Assembly (NCBI GenBank): GCA_028818375.1
Contig: JAPPOB010000010.1
Coordinates: forward strand, 1,364,001 to 1,428,000
Reading direction: 5' to 3'
DNA from: Anaerolineaceae bacterium
GTDB lineage: Bacteria > Chloroflexota > Anaerolineae > Aggregatilineales > Phototrophicaceae
DNA length: 64,000 nt
Below are positions 51,032 to 59,265 of the stretch, one piece after another (the stretch's first letter is position 1; every line of letters starts with the position of its first letter). The notes beneath the pieces are model-generated. The model was not told where the DNA came from, searched no databases, and saw only the letters and a list, made by a program, of their open reading frames with translations. The position numbers were made by a program, and so were the translations under genes.

Positions 51032-52324
51032 ATGACGAGCGGCACGGCGGATGTCCTGATCATCGGCGGCGGGCCCGCCGGCACGGCGACGGCCTGGGCC
51101 CTGGGTAAGACAGACCCGACCCTGCGCATCACGCTGCTGGAGCGCGGCGCGCAACCGGGCTCCGGCGCCAGCAACGCCTCGCTGGAGAACTACCGCACCG
51201 CCTGGCCCGCGGCCTGCCTCATGCGCCTGATGACGCGCAGCCTCGAAGTCTTTGAGAACGCCGACGACCTGATCGCGCCGGGCGCGCACGCCTCGCTCGG
51301 CATGCGCCAGCCCGGTTATCTCTACGTGGGTTTCACGGAGCGCCAGGCCACGGAACTACGCGAGGACGTCGAGCACCTGCACAGCCTTGGCCTGAGGCAC
51401 ATCGAATGGCTGGACAGTGAGGACGTTCAGCAGCGCTTCCCCTGGGTCGGGCCGCGCGTGCGCGCCGCCAAGTTCGACCCGCGCGCCGGCTGGCTCGATT
51501 CCAACGCGATGATTCAGGCCTTCGCGCGCGGCACGACCAACCTGGACCTCCGGCTGGACTGTGCCGACGTGCGCATCGAGACGGAAGGCGGCCGCGTGCG
51601 CGGCGCCAGTTACAGCGGCGGCCGCGTGGACGCGCCGCGCGTCGTCATCGCCGCCGGCGCCTGGTCGCGCCTCCTGGGCCGCACGGCCGGCATCGAAATC
51701 CCCGTCCACCTCGTCCCGCGCCAAAGCTTCACCACCCCCTGGCGTCACGAGGCCTTCCCCGCCGACGGGCCCCTGTTGATCAGTTCCGCGCCCTTCGCCC
51801 ACGTGCGCCCGGAAGCGCAGCACGGCGCCCTCTTCGGCTTTGAATATCGCTGGAACACGCGCCAGCTCTTCCCCGACGAAGCGGCGCGCGAGCATCTGAT
51901 CGACCCCGTCATGCCGCCCGACCGCTGCCGCGATCCGCGCTTCCCCTCGGCCACGCTGCTGCTGCTGGCGCGGCAGTTCGGTCATGACTACGGGGAAGGC
52001 TTTGCCAGCCCGCGCTACCTGCGCGGCGTGGACCACCGCGTCGGCTACTACGTCTCGCGCGATGCGACCAGCGCCTGGCGTGAAGAGAATGGCGAACGCG
52101 TCCCGGTCCCCAGCCAGCGCGCCATCATCGACAAATGGCCGGACCTCGAAGGGCTGGTCATTTCAGTGGCGCACGTCGGCCATGGCATCATGTCCGCGCC
52201 CGCGGGCGGCGAACTGGCCGCGGCCCACGTGCTGGGCCGCGACCTGCCCTGTCCGGAACTGGCGGACCTGGGGCTCGACGTCAACTTCGTCGAGCACGAC
52301 AGCGGCGGCCTGACCAACGAGTAG
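51032..52324 (+). CDS. FAD-dependent oxidoreductase (DAO/glycine oxidase-like)
   Basis: 430 residues. Dinucleotide-binding motif VLIIGGGPAGTATAW near residue 9 and the second GASNASLENYR stretch, with VVIAAGAWSRLL near 205 and the FAD-contacting end ISVAHVGHGIMSAPAGGELAAAHVL near 375-400, as in DAO-fold amine or amino-acid oxidases and sarcosine-oxidase-like enzymes. Soluble, no signal peptide. GGAGGAAAGCG precedes the ATG. Divergent from the dehydrogenase operon, so may share control. A decayed partial copy of its 3' end lies at 54328-54461. Substrate unknown. Confidence 0.9.
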   Translation: MTSGTADVLIIGGGPAGTATAWALGKTDPTLRITLLERGAQPGSGASNASLENYRTAWPAACLMRLMTRSLEVFENADDLIAPGAHASLGMRQPGYLYVGFTERQATELREDVEHLHSLGLRHIEWLDSEDVQQRFPWVGPRVRAAKFDPRAGWLDSNAMIQAFARGTTNLDLRLDCADVRIETEGGRVRGASYSGGRVDAPRVVIAAGAWSRLLGRTAGIEIPVHLVPRQSFTTPWRHEAFPADGPLLISSAPFAHVRPEAQHGALFGFEYRWNTRQLFPDEAAREHLIDPVMPPDRCRDPRFPSATLLLLARQFGHDYGEGFASPRYLRGVDHRVGYYVSRDATSAWREENGERVPVPSQRAIIDKWPDLEGLVISVAHVGHGIMSAPAGGELAAAHVLGRDLPCPELADLGLDVNFVEHDSGGLTNE

Positions 52325-52369
52325 CTGCCCGGGCCCGTGGGTCAGAAGCTGCCGGCCCCTTCCTGCGCG

Positions 52370-54097
52370 CTAGCCACCGGACTTGATTCGGACGGCCGCT
52401 GCGTGAATATCGCTCAGATTCCTGGTACCCGTCGCATCGGGCAGGGTGGTCCGAAACACATGCGTCAGCGTACCGCCCGGACCTCCGTCATCCGCCAGCG
52501 TCACCACGCCGAGCCCGGCGCAACTGCCCAGGGCGGCATGTTTCACAGTGATCGGCATCGGCCCGCGGAAGGCAACGAGGATCATTCGACCGTCGGGGGA
52601 AATGTCCACCAGGTCGGGCGCAGGATCGTCGTTGAACTCATAGCCCTCATCGTTGATGTTGACGAAAGGGGACGAGTCGCCGACACAATAGCCTGACCCG
52701 GTGAGATCGATGCTGCCTGCATGCGCCGCCGCCTGCTCTTCCAGCGTCGCGTCGGGGTCATTGATGACCTTGTCCAGGTCGAACACTTCCGCGTTGTTCC
52801 GGGCCCGGTCAAACTGGTACACGAAACGGCCGTCCGGTGAGATGGTTATCCCGTGCGCATCCCGTCGCCGGGCCAGTGCCGCTTCGTCGCTGATGTCCAG
52901 GGTCTTCTCTTCGAAGAAGGTCACCACCGGCGGCATGTTGGGCGTTGTACGCGGGTTGGCGCCATCGGGGTAATCGAGCGGCAGACGGTACATGATGAAG
53001 GTCGAGTCATCGGCGCCCGCGCCGCTGGCCGAGACTCCGGCATTCAGGTGCATGTAGCCGCCTCCCTCCACGCCACCACAGCCGGCAGCGCTGATGACGT
53101 CACTGGTGTATTCCGCCACGATGGACATCGGCTCCGTCGTAATGTCCACCACGAACAGTCCGCCGCCGCCCAGGGTGACGTAGGCGTGTCGGTTGTTGCT
53201 GCCGGGTATGGGACACACCGGGACGTTATTCGCCCGCCCGGGCCCTTCCTTAAGCGCGCCGCCGGGCGTGGTCGTTGCCTGGAAGTTGGCATACTCGCCG
53301 CTCACCCGGCCACCGGGGAGGGTCGAATCGGCCTGCGCCGGCATGGCGCTCAGGTCCCGTCCTCCCACCAGATCGAGGGTGGCGGCCCTGTTGAAGGTGA
53401 AAGTGTCGGTCTCCGCGTCATAGTCGATGCGTTCCAGCAGCTTCGCGCCAAGGTTGGCCACGATCAACATGCTGCCGTCCGCAGTGAAAAAGGACATGTG
53501 GTTCGAGGGAGCGGAGCCTTCCGGGCCTGTGGTGCGAAAAAGCGCCCTGGCCAGTTTCGCAGCCTCAACCGGACCGCCCTGAATCGGCCCGCATTCCCGC
53601 ATGCCCGCGGCCGACTGCGTGCATTGTCCTTCCGCGTCAATGATGCCCACCAACCCCACGCCCGGGCCGAAGAAATTCGCGTTGACGTAGCGATGCGTCG
53701 GCGGCTGCATCAACATGCCGTGAAGGCGTTGCACATTCACGCCCAGTTCTTCCAGGGCTGAAGGGAAAACATCGCTGGCTTCGATGACCGTCGGCCCGTA
53801 TTGGGGATCGTCTTCGGCATACCGGCCGGGAGGGGCGGCGAGTATGTCGCTGCCTTCGTAAATGATGATGCGACTGCCGTAGGTCCCGGTGGGATTCTCC
53901 ATGCTGATGTCGGCGCTGTCAGCCTGATCGGACAGCCACACTTCCCAGCCGCCGCTTTCCTCTTCGGCCACCTGGTTGACTGCGACGGTTTTGGTTGCGA
54001 GCTGCCCTTCGGCGCTGCGCCACGGGCCGCCAGCCACGGGGATCACTCCAGTAACGAGGACTATCGTCAGTAACAAGGCTGCCTTTCGCATTTCCAT
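52370..54097 (-). CDS. Secreted beta-propeller protein of unknown function
   Basis: 575 residues, N-terminal signal peptide MEMRKAALLLTIVLVTGVIPVAGG. About six repeats with blade-like patterns such as NRHAYVTLGGGGLFVVDITTEPM, DAHGITISPDGRFVYQFDRARNN and VDISPDGRMILVAFRGPM indicate a seven-fold or six-fold beta propeller of the YncE/lactonase-like type, including HGITISPDG, a frequent propeller motif. No catalytic site recognised. Ends 45 bases from the FAD oxidase gene, in convergent orientation. Possibly a cell-surface or periplasmic protein. Confidence 0.75.
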   Translation of the reverse strand: MEMRKAALLLTIVLVTGVIPVAGGPWRSAEGQLATKTVAVNQVAEEESGGWEVWLSDQADSADISMENPTGTYGSRIIIYEGSDILAAPPGRYAEDDPQYGPTVIEASDVFPSALEELGVNVQRLHGMLMQPPTHRYVNANFFGPGVGLVGIIDAEGQCTQSAAGMRECGPIQGGPVEAAKLARALFRTTGPEGSAPSNHMSFFTADGSMLIVANLGAKLLERIDYDAETDTFTFNRAATLDLVGGRDLSAMPAQADSTLPGGRVSGEYANFQATTTPGGALKEGPGRANNVPVCPIPGSNNRHAYVTLGGGGLFVVDITTEPMSIVAEYTSDVISAAGCGGVEGGGYMHLNAGVSASGAGADDSTFIMYRLPLDYPDGANPRTTPNMPPVVTFFEEKTLDISDEAALARRRDAHGITISPDGRFVYQFDRARNNAEVFDLDKVINDPDATLEEQAAAHAGSIDLTGSGYCVGDSSPFVNINDEGYEFNDDPAPDLVDISPDGRMILVAFRGPMPITVKHAALGSCAGLGVVTLADDGGPGGTLTHVFRTTLPDATGTRNLSDIHAAAVRIKSGG

Positions 54098-54263
54098 CTC
54101 CTGCCTGCCGCCACTGATTAAGTATCAATAAATCATAACACGGATCATTGGGGGACGTTGGCCCGCATCTCCTCACGTCCCGGCCCGCAGGCCCCATCCC
54201 CGGCAGCCCTGGGCCACGGCAGGAACGCAGCCCCGCACTCAAGGCGGCGGACAGGGTGCCGGG

Positions 54264-54317
54264 TCAGGCCAGTGCCAGACCAGCGCCCGCGTTGAGCAGG
54301 CTCAGGTTGCGTCTGAC
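54264..54317 (-). pseudogene. Relic of a MalG-type sugar permease
   Basis: The minus strand reads VRRNLSLLNAGAGLALA before a stop. The intact MalG protein at 44790-45638 has MRNLGLLNTRIGLALA at the corresponding place: 11 of 15 residues agree, in a conserved permease stretch. Only this piece is visible, so it is a decayed fragment, not a gene. Confidence 0.5.
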
Positions 54318-54327
54318 GGAAGGAAAT

Positions 54328-54461
54328 GTGGGTGGTCACGCCCGCCCGCGGGCGGCGGGTTGGCCTCGGCCCACACACCAGGCCGCGACCTGCCCCGCCT
54401 GAAATTCGCAGATCCGGGTCTCGACGTCAAATTGTCGGGCGGGACAGCGGCGGCCAGATAA
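54328..54461 (+). pseudogene. Relic of the 3' end of an FAD oxidoreductase
   Basis: In one frame the plus strand reads AGGGLASAHTPGRDLP, then KFADPGLDVKLSGGTAAAR and a TAA. The intact gene ends APAGGELAAAHVLGRDLP, ELADLGLDVNFVEHDSGGLTNE. The nucleotide match is clear too (for example GGCCGCGACCTGCCC and CTCGACGTCAA). A stop-free but short and divergent remnant of a second copy. Confidence 0.7.
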
Positions 54462-54487
54462 GGAAATGGCCGCCGCTGGAGCGCGGG

Positions 54488-56542
54488 TCAGAATCCGCCG
54501 GCCGTCACCGTCGGCGGCACGATGGCGTGCTGCAGCAGGATGCTGGCGCCGCCCGCGCCCTGCGACACGACAAGCGGCGCCTCCAGGGTCACCCGCTCAA
54601 TGAAACACAGGCTGTCACGCAGCGCCTCGCAGTAGTAGATCGTCAGGTCGCCGCGCAGCAGGTCTTCGCCCGCCTGTAGCGTGACCGGCACGCGCAGCGG
54701 CAACTCCGGCTCGTGCAGGAACTGCTGCCGGTCCTCGTTCGCGATCACCACGACCTCGCCGCCGCTGCTCCACGCGCTGCTGAAGGGCGCCAGATCATTG
54801 AGTTTGAAGCCTTCCGGCAGGATAATGTCCAGCTCGATCTCGCCCTCACCGGGCGCCAGGCTCTGCTCCGGCAGGCGCAGTTGCAGCCCGGCGGCGGCGT
54901 TGCCGGCGATGACGGTGGGCCGGCCGGCGATCTGCAGACGCTCCGGGTTGGTAAAATTGAGCGTGCTGACGGCCCCTTCAGCCAGGTCGATGATGCGGAT
55001 GCTGTGGTTGTTGGTATCCGCCACGTAAAGCTTGCCATCCGCGTAACTCAGGCCGCCCGGCTCGTCAAAGGCCGCGATCGAGGCGTCGCCGTCGCGATAG
55101 CCACCCGACCCGCCCAGGCCGTAGCGCGTTGCCAGCAGCCTCTCCTGCGGGTCAAGGTGCTTGACGCGGCTGTTGTAGGTATCCGCCACGTAGAGGCCGC
55201 CTGCGCCGTCGCCGGTCAGGCCCAGCGCATGCTGCAGCCGCGAATCGCCCACCGGCCCGTCCACGTCGCCGTAGATAAAGAGGTTGTTGTCCGTCGGTCC
55301 CGCCAGGGTGCGCACTTCACCCGTGAGCGTGTCCGCCACGCGGATGCTGCTCGATTCGCTGTCGGCGAAGTACAGCTGGCCGTCCACGAAGTGCAGACCG
55401 CTGGGCTGCGCCAGTTCCGCCGACGCGAAGGGCCCGTCCAACAGACCCTCGCGGCGGCTGCCGACCAGCGGACCCACCTCGCCGTTGTCCATGTCCAGCG
55501 ACCAGAGCTGGTGCCGGCCCGCCATCGCGATGTAGAGCGTCCCGTCGGTACCGGCCTCCACGTCCCAGGGGCTGGATAGCGGCGTTTCCAGCGCCGGCCC
55601 GCTCACGGGCGGCCAGACAAGCGACTTGGCGCCGGTGCCGGCGATCGTGTCGACGCGGCCCGCCCCCAGGTCGACGGCGCGAATCGCGTGGTTGTTGACG
55701 TCCGCGACGTAGAGCGTATCGCCGACCAGGGTCATGCCCTGGGGCTTGTCAAAGCGCGCCTGCGCCAGGTCGCCGTTCAGCAGACCGCGCTCGCCGCTGC
55801 CGATGACTTCCAGCACCTCGTGGCTCTCAAGGTCGGCGATGACGATGCGGTTGTTGTTGCTGTCGCTGATGAAGAGGCGCCCGCCGGCCTCGTCCGCCAG
55901 CACCTTGCCAGGGAAGGCCAGCGCCGTCGTCGCCAGGCGGTCGGCCTCCGGCTCCAGCTGCAGCGGCGTGCGGTCCAGTTCACCGGTGCTGTCAAAGTAG
56001 GCGACCATCCCGTCGAGCACGTTGACGAAGCCTTCGTAGGGAATCTCGCCGGCCTGCACGGCGAGGATGTTGCCGCGCGGGTCGATGGCGGCGAAGGTCG
56101 GCCAGGCGTTGACGCCGTAGGGCCGCCATTGCCCCCAGACCTGGAAGCTGTGGTCATTGATGACCGGATGGTGAATCTCGTAACGCTGCACAATTTGCCG
56201 GATGTTTTCCGTTTGCCCCTCGTTTTCGAACTTGGCCGAATGGACCCCGATGACCACCAGTTCGTCGGCGTATTGCTGCTCCAGTCGCTCCAGCACCGGA
56301 ATCATGTGGATGCAGTTGATGCAGCCGTAGGTCCAGAAGTCGAGAAGGACGATCTTGCCGCGCAGGTCCGACCAGTTCAGCGGCGCAGGCACGTTGAGCC
56401 AGTCCAGGCCGTAGGGAAAGGTCGGCGCGGGATACTGCGGGCTGCCGGCGTAGCTGCTGTCCGCCTCCTGGCCCAGTGCCGGCGTGACGCCCGTCAGCAA
56501 CAAGAGCAGCAGCGCCAAGCAGAACATTAAACGCATTCGCAT
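54488..56542 (-). CDS. Secreted thioredoxin-like plus NHL-repeat protein (NHLRC2-like)
   Basis: 684 residues from the ATG at 56542 (GGGGAGGATC upstream). Signal peptide MRMRLMFCLALLLLLLTGVTPALG. Residues about 40-180 form a thioredoxin fold with the redox motif CINC in LDFWTYGCINCIHMIP, followed by six NHL-type blades (FPGKVLADEAGGRLFISDSNNNRIV is one), then a C-terminal beta domain near 560-680 with LPEGFKLNDLAPF. The same order, thioredoxin then NHL propeller then C-terminal domain, occurs in NHLRC2 proteins from bacteria to animals. A periplasmic or cell-surface thiol redox function is plausible. The next gene downstream is the beta propeller protein, after a gap with relics. Confidence 0.88.
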   Translation of the reverse strand: MRMRLMFCLALLLLLLTGVTPALGQEADSSYAGSPQYPAPTFPYGLDWLNVPAPLNWSDLRGKIVLLDFWTYGCINCIHMIPVLERLEQQYADELVVIGVHSAKFENEGQTENIRQIVQRYEIHHPVINDHSFQVWGQWRPYGVNAWPTFAAIDPRGNILAVQAGEIPYEGFVNVLDGMVAYFDSTGELDRTPLQLEPEADRLATTALAFPGKVLADEAGGRLFISDSNNNRIVIADLESHEVLEVIGSGERGLLNGDLAQARFDKPQGMTLVGDTLYVADVNNHAIRAVDLGAGRVDTIAGTGAKSLVWPPVSGPALETPLSSPWDVEAGTDGTLYIAMAGRHQLWSLDMDNGEVGPLVGSRREGLLDGPFASAELAQPSGLHFVDGQLYFADSESSSIRVADTLTGEVRTLAGPTDNNLFIYGDVDGPVGDSRLQHALGLTGDGAGGLYVADTYNSRVKHLDPQERLLATRYGLGGSGGYRDGDASIAAFDEPGGLSYADGKLYVADTNNHSIRIIDLAEGAVSTLNFTNPERLQIAGRPTVIAGNAAAGLQLRLPEQSLAPGEGEIELDIILPEGFKLNDLAPFSSAWSSGGEVVVIANEDRQQFLHEPELPLRVPVTLQAGEDLLRGDLTIYYCEALRDSLCFIERVTLEAPLVVSQGAGGASILLQHAIVPPTVTAGGF

Positions 56543-56607
56543 GATGATCCTCCCCTGCAGGGATTTCGTCCACAGCCGCAGTATGGCGCAGGGTTGTGAA
56601 CAAAGAC

Positions 56608-57531
56608 TTACGAATCGTCCGCTGCCGCGCCCTCCACCGGCAGAAAACGCACTTCGAAAAGCGTGGGCCACAGCTTGCCGGTCACGAGAAAGGTCTCGCG
56701 TTCCGGCAGCCAGGCGATGCCGTTGAGCACGTCGGCCTGCGCCTGTTCAGGCGGCGACAGCAGACCGCCCGCGTCGATGATCGAACGCACGTCCCCGCTG
56801 GCCCCGTCAATGACGAGAATCAGGTCACTGCGCCAGACGTTGGCGTAGACCAGACCCTCCACGCATTCCAGCTCGTTGAGCAGATCCAGCTGCGCGTAAG
56901 CCCACCCGTCTTCCGCATCCGATAGCGGCAGCAACCGCCCGTCATACCAAAGCAGTTCATTCAGCGGCGCGCCCTCCAGGGTGACCGGGAGCCATTCCAG
57001 CAGGCTGAAGTCCTGCGGGTCGCGCCGGGCCAGCGTGGCGCTGCCGTCGCTCATCACCAGCGCCTCGCCGTCGTAACACAGGCCCCAGCCCTCGCCCTCG
57101 TAGGGCAAGGCGCCATACTGAAACGCCGCGCCTTCCGTGAAAAAGTCGAGGTTGTAATGCAGGGCGACCTCTTCGCGCCAGGTGAGCTGATAGAGCCGCC
57201 CACCGGCCAGCGCCAGGCCTTCGGCGAAGACCGGCAAATGCCGCAGCGAGATTTCCTTCAACTGCCCCGTGTCTTCATCGCGGACGACTTCGCCGCTCTC
57301 CAGCTCGACCTGACGCAGCGCCGAGTGCCCGTAGCGACCGATGCTTTCGTAAAGGTAGCCCTCATGCCACAAAAGGCCCTGGGTGAAGGATGTCGGGTCG
57401 TGTGGATAGTCCGCCAGCACCTCCGGCCGCAGCAGCGTCCAGGGGACCGGAGTCTCGTCCTCGCCGGCCGGCGTGGCCGGCGCCAGGAGCGTCAGCGCCA
57501 CAACAAGGCAGACGACCATCAGCGCTTTCAT
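56608..57531 (-). CDS. Glutaminyl-peptide cyclotransferase (glutamine cyclotransferase), secreted
   Basis: 307 residues from ATG 57531, overlapping the murJ stop in ATGA. Signal peptide MKALMVVCLVVALTLLAPATPAG. The rest matches the plant/bacterial-type glutamine cyclotransferase beta propeller: YPHDPTSFTQGLLWHEGYLYESIGRYG, LYQLTWREE, YEGEGWGLCYDGEALVMSDGS and the final WLPERETFLVTGKLWPTLFEV are typical. It forms N-terminal pyroglutamate on extracytoplasmic peptides. Translationally coupled to murJ. Confidence 0.92.
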   Translation of the reverse strand: MKALMVVCLVVALTLLAPATPAGEDETPVPWTLLRPEVLADYPHDPTSFTQGLLWHEGYLYESIGRYGHSALRQVELESGEVVRDEDTGQLKEISLRHLPVFAEGLALAGGRLYQLTWREEVALHYNLDFFTEGAAFQYGALPYEGEGWGLCYDGEALVMSDGSATLARRDPQDFSLLEWLPVTLEGAPLNELLWYDGRLLPLSDAEDGWAYAQLDLLNELECVEGLVYANVWRSDLILVIDGASGDVRSIIDAGGLLSPPEQAQADVLNGIAWLPERETFLVTGKLWPTLFEVRFLPVEGAAADDS

Positions 57532-59210
57532 GCCGCATCTCCCCGTATGCGTCGCGTCACCAGGCGTAACAGCCAGCGCAACTCCGGCAGACGCAATCCC
57601 CAGGCCAGCAGGGCAAAGGCCAGCGCAAAGACCCCGCCGCCGAGCAGCAACAGCAGCAATTCCGCCAGCAGGGTTGCCGAACCGATTTGCAGGGTCAGCG
57701 GCGGCAGCAGCAGCCAGACCACCAGGCCCGTCACCAGCGACGCCAGGCCGGAGCGCACGAAGGTGGCCCACAGCCTTTGCCGGCTGAGCCCCTCAACGCG
57801 CCGCGCCAGGATAAACCCGCAAATCGCGGCGTGCACGAAATGCTTGACGCTGTCGGCGATCATCAGGCTGAACAGGCCCAGGGTCGGAAACAACAACAGG
57901 GCCACCAGCAGGTAAACGGCCAGACTGAGCGCGCCCACCAGGGCCGGCGTCAGGGTGTCCTGACGGGCGTAAAAGGCGTAAACCAGCAGCAGGTCCAGCG
58001 CGGCGAAGGGCAGGCCCGGCAGATACAGGCGCAGCGCCGTCGCCGTGATCGCCGTATCCGCGGCGGTGAAGGCGCCATGTTCGAAGAGCAGGACGATGGC
58101 GGGCGTGGCCAGCACGAAGAGCGCGGTCGTCGCCGGCAGGATCAGCGTGATGGCCAGGCGCAGACCCAGGCCGAGGGTATCGCGGAAGGCCGCGCGCGCC
58201 GCTTCCGTCATACGCGTCGCCTGGCGCGACAGCGTGGGCAGAATGGCGAGGCTGATGGCGGTGGCCACCAGGCCCTGGGGAAACTGCGTCAGCGTGGTGG
58301 CCCAGGCCATGTAGCCCAACGCGCCTTCCCCCTGGGGGCTGCGCGTGGCCAGGTTGTAGCTGACGGCGCGGATGACCAGCGCGTCCAGCAGCAGCGAAAA
58401 CATCACCGGCGCATAAAGCCGCGCGATCTGCCGCAGCGCCGGGTGCCGCCAGACCAGCTGCAACTGCAGCCGCGCCTGCCACAGGCCGGGAAATTGCAGC
58501 GCCATCTGCAACAGCGCGCCGGCCAGCCAGCCCAGCGCCGCCACCATGATGGCGTCCTGCGGCCTGGCCAGCGCGGAGCCGACGGCGCCGGCCTCCGTAG
58601 CCTGCAGCGGCGGCACCAACGCCAGCATGGTCAGCACGATGCCGGCGTTGAACACCGCGCCGGCGAAGGCCGGCCACAGGAACAACCGCAGGGCGTAGAG
58701 CGCGCCAGCGAAGAGACTGAACCAGCCGAGGAAGAGCAGCGCCGGCGCCGTCAGGCGCAGCAGCGCGGTGGCCAGGGCGAAGGTCTGTGGCGACAGGCCG
58801 CCGCCGCCAAAGAGCGTCACCACCTGCGGGGCGAAAAACTCCAGCGCCAGCACCAGCAGGGCCAGCAGCACCGTCACCACGCTGAAGAGCGCCGCGAAGA
58901 GGCGCCACATCTCGCGCCGTCCGTCGCGCGTCACGACCTCGCTCAACACCGGGATGATGGCGCTGTTGACGTGTCCGGCGATCAGCAGGTCGTAAAGCGC
59001 GCGCGGCGCGATGACGGCCACGTTGTAGGCGTCAATGGCGGCGCTGGCGCCAAAGAGATTGGCCAGCGTGACTTCCCGCGCCAGGCCCAGCGCGCGGCTG
59101 GAGACGTTGCCCAGCGCCAGCAGGCCGGTGGCGCGCGCCACCCCCAGCTCGCTCTCCTGACGGGTTTCCTGGCTGTCCGGGGGCTCCGGCGGAGCCGCAT
59201 GGCGGGTCAA
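57528..59210 (-). CDS. murJ: Lipid II flippase MurJ (MviN family)
   Basis: 560 residues from TTG 59210, preceded by GGGAG; the frame continues upstream but without MurJ-like sequence. Fourteen predicted membrane helices. Early helix SSRALGLAREVTLANLFGASAAIDAYNVA carries the conserved MurJ start with Arg and Asp, and later RLYAPVMFSLLLDALVIR. MurJ flips the peptidoglycan lipid II across the membrane. A -10-like TATACT lies on the minus strand at 59251-59246. The following gene (glutaminyl cyclase) overlaps by four bases. Confidence 0.93.
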   Translation of the reverse strand: MTRHAAPPEPPDSQETRQESELGVARATGLLALGNVSSRALGLAREVTLANLFGASAAIDAYNVAVIAPRALYDLLIAGHVNSAIIPVLSEVVTRDGRREMWRLFAALFSVVTVLLALLVLALEFFAPQVVTLFGGGGLSPQTFALATALLRLTAPALLFLGWFSLFAGALYALRLFLWPAFAGAVFNAGIVLTMLALVPPLQATEAGAVGSALARPQDAIMVAALGWLAGALLQMALQFPGLWQARLQLQLVWRHPALRQIARLYAPVMFSLLLDALVIRAVSYNLATRSPQGEGALGYMAWATTLTQFPQGLVATAISLAILPTLSRQATRMTEAARAAFRDTLGLGLRLAITLILPATTALFVLATPAIVLLFEHGAFTAADTAITATALRLYLPGLPFAALDLLLVYAFYARQDTLTPALVGALSLAVYLLVALLLFPTLGLFSLMIADSVKHFVHAAICGFILARRVEGLSRQRLWATFVRSGLASLVTGLVVWLLLPPLTLQIGSATLLAELLLLLLGGGVFALAFALLAWGLRLPELRWLLRLVTRRIRGDAA

Positions 59211-59265
59211 GCGCGACTCCCTGCTGGCGGTCCGGAATTCGCCGCAGTATAGCGCAAGGGGCCGT

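Larger units (their letters stand above)
54098..54487. other. Gene-poor gap containing two gene relics
   Basis: This 390-base gap has no intact gene. It holds a minus-strand relic of a MalG-like permease (54264-54317) and a plus-strand relic of the FAD oxidase 3' end (54328-54461), both described separately. The left part (54098-54263) shows nothing recognisable. Confidence 0.6.
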
